This document shows, one piece after another, positions 51,701 to 60,700 of a stretch of DNA of 64,000 bases. Both the position numbers and the translations under genes were made by a program. Under the pieces are notes generated by a model. It did no database searches. It was not told where the DNA came from and was given only the letters and a program-made list of their open reading frames with translations. Source of the stretch: Oncorhynchus masou masou (taxonomy: Eukaryota > Chordata > Actinopteri > Salmoniformes > Salmonidae); contig NW_027016782.1 in assembly GCF_036934945.1 (NCBI RefSeq), forward strand, positions 62,001 through 126,000, given 5' to 3'. How positions within the stretch are numbered: the first letter of the stretch is position 1; each line of letters begins with the position of its first letter.

Positions 51701-54700
51701 GACATATAGGAGTGCCAACAAAGAAGCTCGTCAAAGGTAATGAATGTTTTAAATTTTATTTCTGCGTTTTGTGTAGCGCCGGCTACACTAATTATTTTGT
51801 TTACGTCCCCTTTGGGTATTTCGGGGGTTGCATGCTATCAGATAATAGCTTCTCATGCTTTCGCCGAAAAGCATTTTAAAAATCTGACATGTTGGCTAGA
51901 TTCACAACGAGTGTAGCTTTAATTGAGTACCCTGCATGTGTGTTTTAATGAAAGTTGAGTTGTATCGAGTACTATTAGTTGTCACTGAAATTTCCGCTGA
52001 TGTTGATCCCTGTACAGGGACAGCAGCCATAAAAGGGGCAGAATTACATTTTTACCTTGTCAGCTCGGGGATTCGATCTAACAACCTTTAGGTTACTGGC
52101 CCAACACTAACTACTAGCCTACCTGCCACCGGAACATGTTATTTGATATGCCCAATGCCTTTAGAGTTAGCATGATATACCCCATACCTTTTGGCTGCTG
52201 CTGTTCATGGTATGCCTCTAGGACAGGGAGTGTTGTCCTCTGAATAAAGGTCTTCTGATTAGGTCGGTCCTGAGGGGAGCGCCACAGACCCTTCTGATCT
52301 GTCCAGTAGAACCATCTGTCAAACACCGCCAGGCTCTGAGCTGGTCTCCTTTTAAAGAACTCCAGAAAGCTGTAGCGACCACTCCCATCCACTCGCACAG
52401 TCTCTATGGACTGAAAAGAAAAACAATTGGTTCTACCTTGGCAATATGTTCATTGCTAAGGACAGACAAGCAGTACTATTGGTTATAGCTGGACTATATC
52501 ATAAACCTTTTTAAAATCACTCATCCAGTACAGCCTCCGAGCTGTAACGTCCAGGGTCAGACTCCGTGGAGCCTGTGCAGTGAGGACCACCAGAGATTCC
52601 TGCTTTAACCCATCCATCCCAGATCTCTCCAGAGTAATTTTATCACCTGGACCTTTGTTGATCCAAAACAACAAGCTGCAAAGTAAAAGGAGAAAATGAC
52701 AAATTGCAATAAATGCCCCAACCACAGATCAAAAGTACCACAAATATTAACATGATCCAACCTTTCAATGGGAAGAAGGACCAGCTCCAAAGGGTCAATG
52801 TTCTTGGCCAAGACCGTTGCAAATCCACTCCCATCAGCTGCCCCAACATGAATAGACTGAGTCTTCTGGTTGGTCCAGTACAGCTGGCCTGTCAGCCAAT
52901 CACAGACTAGACTTCTAACCCCATATTGTCCTGAGAGCAGAGGGGGAACCACATCACAACTCTACATACCTAGTGTCCAGGGCAGGCTCCAGGCATAATC
53001 AAACTCAGTCAGGGTCTCAACTTTATATTGAAAGTTTGAATAGTAGGATACACAAGGTGCAATTTAGAAATGGACCAGGCCCAAATCTGACATTTGGAGG
53101 AAGAGGCAAATTTAGGGGCCGGTGTGCGGGATACCTGACGAGACTACATCAGCGAGTGGATAAACCACCTCAAACCTCCGTTATAACATTCAATCACTGG
53201 AGAATAAACTAGATGAGCTGCACTCTACACTATCAATGTAATATTTCTCTCCAACTAGTGGCTGAACAAGAACATGGAAAATATACATCCTGCTGTTTTT
53301 TCTACTCTATACTGCATTGGGTAAGCTCGGGGGGTTAAAACCTCATAAGCTGTGGACCAGAGGTGTCAAACTCTTTCCATGGAGGGCCTAGTGTCAGCTG
53401 GTGTTTCCCCTTTCAAATAAGAGCTAGGCAATCAGGTGAGGCGTATTCCTTACTAATTAGTGACCTTAACACATCAATCAAGTACAGGGAAGGCACAAAA
53501 ACTCAATGGAATGAATTTGACACGTGCTGTAACCATACTATTTACCAAGAGAGTTTATTCTACTTTTCGTCGCAGTCTACTTACCACCACAAACAGATGC
53601 TGGCACTAAGACTGCAATCGAGCTGTATAGGGCTATAAGCAAAATAACTGCTTGCCGTGTGGTAGCAGAGAGAAGTCTATGACTTGGCTGGCTGGAGTCT
53701 GACAATTTTTAGGGCCCTCCTCTGACCGTGCCTAGTATATAGGTCCTGGATGGCAGGAAGCTTGGCCCCAGTGATGTTCTGGGCCGTACACACTACCCTC
53801 TGCACCAGGTGGTAATGTAACCAGTCAGGATGCTCTCAATGATACAGCTGTAGAACCTTTTGAGGATCTGAGGACCCATGACAAATATGTTCAGTCTCCT
53901 GAGGGGGAATATGTTTTGTTGTGCCATCTTCACAACTGTCTTGCTGTGCTTGGACCATGTTAGTTTGTTAGTGATGTGGACACCAAGGAGCTTGAAGCTC
54001 TAAACTTGCTCCAGCACAGCCCCGTCAATGAGAATGGGGCGTGCTCGGTCCTGCATTTCCTGAAGTCCAATCTCCTTTGTCTTGATCACATTGAGGGAGA
54101 GGTTGTTGTCCTGGCACTACGGCCAGGTCTGACCATTTCCCTATAGGCGGTCTCATCGTTGATCAGGCCTACCACTTGTCATCAGCAAACTTAATGGTGT
54201 TGGAGTCATGCCTGGTCATGCAGTCATGAGTGGACAGGGAGTAGAGGGGACTGAGTACACACCCGAGGGGCCCCGTGTTGAGGATTAGAGTGGCGGATGT
54301 GTTGTTGCCTACTCTTACCACTTGGAGGCAGCCTGTCAGGATGTCCAGGATCCAGTTGCAGAGGGAGGTGTTTTGTCCCATGGTCCTTAGCTTAGTGGTG
54401 AGCTTTGAGGGAACTATGGTGGTGAACGCTGAGCTGTAGTCAATGAACAGCATTCTCAAATAGGTGTTCCTTTTGGCAAGGTGTGAAAGGGCAGTATTGG
54501 ACTGCAATCGAGATTCCATTTGTGGATCTGTTTGGGCAGCATGGAAATCGAAGTGGGTCTAGGGTTTCTGGGATGGTGTTGATGTGAGCCATGACCAGCC
54601 TTTCAAAGCACTTCATGGCTACAGTGCTTCAGATCGGTAGTCATTTTGGCAGGTTACCTAGTGTTCATGTGCACAGGGACTATGGTGGTCTGCTTGAAAC

Positions 54701-57700
54701 ATGTTAGTATTAGAGTCAGACAGGGAGAGGTTGAAAATGTCAGTGAAGACACTTGCCAGTTGGTCAGCGCATGCCTTGAGAATGTTGACCTGTTTAAAAG
54801 GTCTTACTCACCGGCTACAGAGAGCGTGATCACTACCGTTTGGAACAGTTGATGCTCTCATACAGGTTTCATAGTTATTTGTCTCGAAGCGAGCATAGAA
54901 GTAATTTAGCTCATCTGGTAGGCTCGTATCACTGGGCAGCTCGCAGCTGTGCTTGCCTTTGTAGCTTAATAGTTTGCAAGCCCTGCCACAAGACTAGCGT
55001 CAGCGCATTCAGTCTTAGTCCTGTATTGGCACTTTGCCTGTTTGATGGTTTGTCAAGCATAGCGGGATTTGTTATAAGATTCTGGGTTAAAGTCCGGCTC
55101 CTTCAAAGCTGCAGCTCTACCCTTTAGCTCTTTGTGGATGTTGCCTGTAATCAATGGCTTCTGGTTGGGGTATGTACGAAATCACTGCGGGAATGACGTC
55201 ATCGATGCACTTATTGAAGAAGCCAGTGACTGATGTGGTGTACTCAATTCCATCGAAAGAGTCCCGGAACATATTCCAGTCTGTGCTAGAAAAACAGTCC
55301 TGTAGTTTAGTATCTGCTTCGTCGGACCACTATTCACAGAGTCACTGGTGCTTCCTGCTTTAGTTTTTGCTTGTAAGCAGGAAGATATAATTATGGTCTA
55401 ATTTGCCAAGTTTAGGGCAAGGGAGAGCTTTGTGTGGAGTGAAGGTGGTCAGTTTGTTTTCCTCTGGTTGCACATTAACATGCAGATAGAAATGAGTTCA
55501 AATCGATTTAAGTTTCCCTGCATTAAAGTCCATGGCCACCTCTACCTGTTTGCTTATGGTCGTATACAGCTCATTGAGTGCCGTCTTAGTACTAGCATCG
55601 GTTTGTGGTGGTATGTAGACAGCTATGAAGAATACTCTCTAGGCACATAGATAGTGTGGTCTACAGCTTATCATGATACTCTACCTTAGGCTAGCAAAAC
55701 CTAGAGACTTTGATATCGTGCACCACCCGTTTACAAATATACATGGACCACCACCCCTTGTCATACAAGAGGCTGCTGCTACAGTGTATAACCCACCAGC
55801 TGTGTTATTCATGTCATCATTCAGCCACGATTGTGAAACATAAGATATTACTCTTTAATATCCCATTGGTAGGATATACATGCTTGTAGTTCGTCCACTC
55901 TATTATCCAACGATTGTTTGTTGGCCAATAGTACCGATGGTAAAGGCAGATTAGCCACTCGCCGCCATATCCTCAAGACAATACCTGCGTCTCTTTAACC
56001 TGCAAATGACGGGCCTGTTAGTGTGTCTGGAGTAAATTCCTCTCGTCCGACTCGTTCAAGACAAATTATTTGTCCTGTTCAAGGTGAGTAATCGCTGTTC
56101 TGATGTCCAGTAGCTCTTTTCAGTCATAAGAGACCGTAGCAGCAACATTATCTACAAAGTTAAATGTGAAAAAACATTGTCCCCCTAATTGCCCTGAATA
56201 CCTCAACCTATGAACCAGAGTTAAACTGTTAGCACTGGGGAAGTCTACTTCTGATAAGCTTCCCAGTAAAGCATTAACCATCAAGCAACCCAGAAGTGTT
56301 AGAGTATAACAGAACAGATATTGCAGGCAAAACCGAGAAATCAAACCAGGAAGTGGCTTCTGTTTTGAATACTCCATGTTCCATAGCCTCCCATTGCTCC
56401 ATTTAAAGGGATATCAACCAGATTCATTTTCCCATTGCTTCCTCAAGGTGTCAGTCTTCAGACAGTTTCAGGCTTTTATTTTGAAAAATGAGCCAGAACG
56501 ATAACATTGCGTCACCTGGTCACATTAGTTTTGCTCGAGCAACAGAGTTTGTACAGGTATTGCTTTCCCCTCTCCTACTGTGAAAGACATTTGCGGTTGA
56601 TATTAAATCGATTATATATTTTTAAAAACCCTGAGGATTGATTATAAAAAACGTTTGACATATTTCTGTGGACATTACGGATACTCTTTGGAATTTGTCT
56701 GCATTGTCATGACCGCTCTTTCCTGTGGATTTCTGAATATAACACGCCAAACAAACAGAGGTATTTTGGATATAAAAATAACCTTTATGGAACAATAGGA
56801 ACATTTGTTGTGTTACTGGGAGTCTCGTGAGTGAAAACATCCTAAGATCATCGAAGGTAGGCGATTAATTTGATTGCTTTTCTGATTTGTGACCAAGCTA
56901 CCTGATGCTAAGTGTACTTACTGTTTTGTCATGCGATCGATAAGCTTAGCCAAACGCTTGGATTGCTTTCGCTGAAACAGGTGGATTAACATAAGGGTAA
57001 GGTGCGTTTTGCAATATTGCACTTGTCATTTCATGAATATTAATATTTTTAGTAATATTATTTGACTGAGGCGCTATTGACAATTATCCTGCTTAAGGGA
57101 TGGGTAGCGTCAAGAAGTTTATGCTTTTCTACCTGTCCCCAAATTAATATAATTTGTTCAGAGTTCGTTTTGATATTTTAAACTGCATGTCATGATCGTG
57201 TTTGGTGTAGGGGGAAAAAATACATTTACTCGATGGCGCAGGCGCGAAGTCGGTTTGGGTTCCGTGTGAGACCCATGATAATCATATTAGATCCGAACCA
57301 GACCTGTGAGAGTTAGAGTTCTGGATCGGGACCTACTCAGGTCCCTGATCGTGTATTCTTGGCGATGAAGACCTCTAGATCCTGCTACGTCAGGAGAAAC
57401 CAATCATGATAGAGAATCAGAAGACACCAACCATGATAAAGGATCCTACGCTGCTGCTCCTTAGCCTTGTAGATGTTCCCCTGGTCATCAGCCCAGTAGA
57501 ATGAGCTCCTGGAGAGGTCAAATGCCAAGGCCAGAGGATCATAGCCAATACTCTGAATGGACTCGAATCTCAGAGTCTTCAGATTCAGGAATCCAATAGT
57601 TCCCTTCGTTGCAGTCAGAAACTTTGTATAATTTCCTGAAAAGCATCAGATATTGAAAGGTTTAGATAACCAGTCAGAAGTTAATCAAACTAATGTTACT

Positions 57701-60700
57701 ATGAAAAGTCACCTTTAGAATAGCAGTAGGTGGTTCCTTGAAGCTGGAAGCCATCTCGGCAGTGGCAGTAGAAGGACCCGGGTGTGTTGACACAGAAGTG
57801 CATGCATGGACCGTAAGGCAGAGCGCATTCATCCACATCTAAAGAGGGGAGAGCAAACAGGTTCAGTATTTTAGAGTTAACCCTCACCAACTGAGCTACA
57901 GAGGACCCGAACCCAACTAAGGCAGAGCGCTTTCATTCACATTTACAGAGGGGTTCAGAGTATTTAGGCTTACAGTAAAGGAACAGATAAATGAAACCAG
58001 TCATGTCAATAACTCAACAGGATCACAGACATCCTCACCCAGACAGGAGGCTCCGTCAGCAGATAGCCTATGGCCTTTAGGACAGGAGCAGAGGGCTCCC
58101 CAGGGCTTATCCACACAGGAGTGACTGCAGCCACCGTTCTCTTCTGAACAAGTCCTCCCTGGAAGATAGACATGAGTCAGATCAGCCTGTCCTTTGACAT
58201 GTTTCAGATGCCATAACAGTCAGTTATGACTGAAGAGGTTCATATATGTAGTGGTGAGGGGTTAGATGTTAGAGCAGGGGTGTCAAGCTAATTGACCCGT
58301 GGTCTGCATTTGGTCTTCACCGAGGTCTGGTGGGCCGCACTTAAATTGTATTACATAGGAGCCTCCCGAGTGGCACAATAGTCTAAGGCACCGCATCACA
58401 TTTCTAGCTATGCCACTAGATACTCTGGGTTCGAGTCCAGGCTCTGTCCACGCTGGTCGCGACTGGGAGACCCATGGGGCGGCGCACAATTGGCCCAGCG
58501 TCGTCTGGGTTAGGGGAGGGCTTGGCCGGCAGGGATGTCCTTTTCCCATCGTGCTCTAGCGACTCCTGTGGAGGGCTGGACGCAGTGCACGCTGACACGG
58601 ATGCCAGGTGTACGGTGTTTCCTCCGACACACTTTCTTCCTTCCAGGTTAAGTGGGAATTGTGTCAAGAAGTGGTGTGGCTTGGTTGTGTTTCGGAGGAC
58701 GCACGGCTCTCGACCTTTGTCCCGAGTTCGTAAGGAAGTTGCAGCGATGAGACAAGACTAACTTCCAATTGGATATCACAAAATTGTGGCGAAAAAGATA
58801 AGTTTTTTATTTCTTTGCGGTCAAAAATTTAAAGAATGTTTTTCTTGCTTTCGTTTGGATGATTATTAGCAAGCGGGATAGAGTGAAAAGTCTATAAATG
58901 TCGGTCCACAATTTGGTTTTAGTGATCTCAGTGTACATTAAGATCATTTTCCCCTGAAAAGCTTTTCCTTAAATCCAGAAGATTGAATGGGCCAAGGGGC
59001 CGGTTCTGGCCAGTAAGCCATATGTTTGAAACATCTGGGTTAGAGGTTCCTACCACCGGTATAGGGTTATAGACTGAAGGTTAGTGTGACGTAGAAGTCC
59101 GTCACTGGCCGCGGGCAGCATTTGGTTCTTTAACGCACACACATATTCATCACTCCTCCCTGCGCCATTATAAGATAAGTTAACAATGTGGGTCGACACA
59201 AATTAACTTCTGTCTTGGTGCATGCATTTCACACTTGTCAATGTTCATATTTGAGAGATACAATAATTATTATACTTATCAATGTTGTGGATGAGCGCAT
59301 TGTTTGTTTGTTCTGTTCCTCTCTCTCCATCTCTGTAGCTTCCGGGTATGCTGGAAAAGGACCCGAGCTAAGGGAATTGGGTTGGCTTTATAGTGCCTGT
59401 CCCAAATGGCTCATTAATGCATATGGGCATATTGAAAGATATTGTCAGTAGTGATGTAATGTTGTAAATGTTATGTTGTGATATTGTTTAAAACTGTGTT
59501 GCAATGTATATCCTTTAGTATGTTTAGTTCATGGGAAATGTAGGTTTCTATTGTTAATTAATTAATTAATTAGGGTTAATTGTTCTGAGGGGAGGGGCTA
59601 GCCCTACAAAAGGAGCCTCTCTTTCAGTCATGGAGAGGCAGTTTGGATTGAGCTGTGGATGGGGCAGCATTGTTTTTAAGCTGTCCCATAAGGTAGACGT
59701 TGATGGCTGTACTGTTGTTTTTTGTTCCGGAATCACTTGTAAATAAACACCTTTGCACAGAAGAACTTTTGCGGTTCCGCCATCTTTTTATTTTGATAGA
59801 GGTTAGGTTATCCAGTTTAGCCTTCTGGCCTACTCTACGTGACAGTTAGGGTTAGCGGTCAAAGGTTAGAATTTCCTACCACAGGTAGAGGGTTCATCAC
59901 TGCCATCAGAGCACTGCAATTTTCCATCACATCTCTCATCTTCAGTCAGACACACCCCTCCAGGACAACGCACAGCCATTGGACCACACCGGCCTGGAAG
60001 AGTAAAAGCTTTAAAAATGCATCAAAACTACACCACATGCCTTCCTGCAAGAGGAACAAACACGCATACCCAGACCTGTAGGTTACATACTACTTCGCCT
60101 GATTATTTTTGATCAGTCTAATTCATTGATATATTGTCTGAAACAAAGCACTGCAAAAACGTGGAAGTCAGAAAGTTGAATGAAATAACATGTAAACATA
60201 CTCAGTGGTCTGTCCTGTTGGCCCTTCAGCTGCTTAAAATGTTTGACAAAATAGCCATAGGAATGTATTGTTAAACCAAGGTTTTAGAGCACCGGTTATG
60301 AAGATTGAATTTCTATCACCTGGCGCATAGGCAAGACCATGTCAACACCTGCAAGACTTCAGTTAGTATGCATGGTTTCGCGTGCATGCACTGTACTGCC
60401 AGGTCGCAGTTGCAAATGAGAACTTGTTCTCAACTAGCCTACCTGGTTAAATAAAGGTGAAATAAATAAAATACATCCTGTGCCCATGCTTTCGGTCATG
60501 AGCAAACATTTTTATTGCCATGTCTGTTTAATTATACTTTCCTGTGGATATTTTGTCAAATGTTGACCAGCTGAAGGTCCAACACCACAGAAAATTTTGC
60601 AAAGTTGGTTCAAATGTAATTTGGAACATTGTTTTTTTTCACACTGTTTAAATGTGCATGGCATTGCCTACACAATTGAAGGTCTTATCATGTTTTGTGA

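Noticed and set aside
58352..58460. tRNA gene
   Set aside because: A and B boxes are present, but the body is a SINE and no complete cloverleaf or anticodon arm can be drawn. The same holds for 3836, 42126 and 46661.
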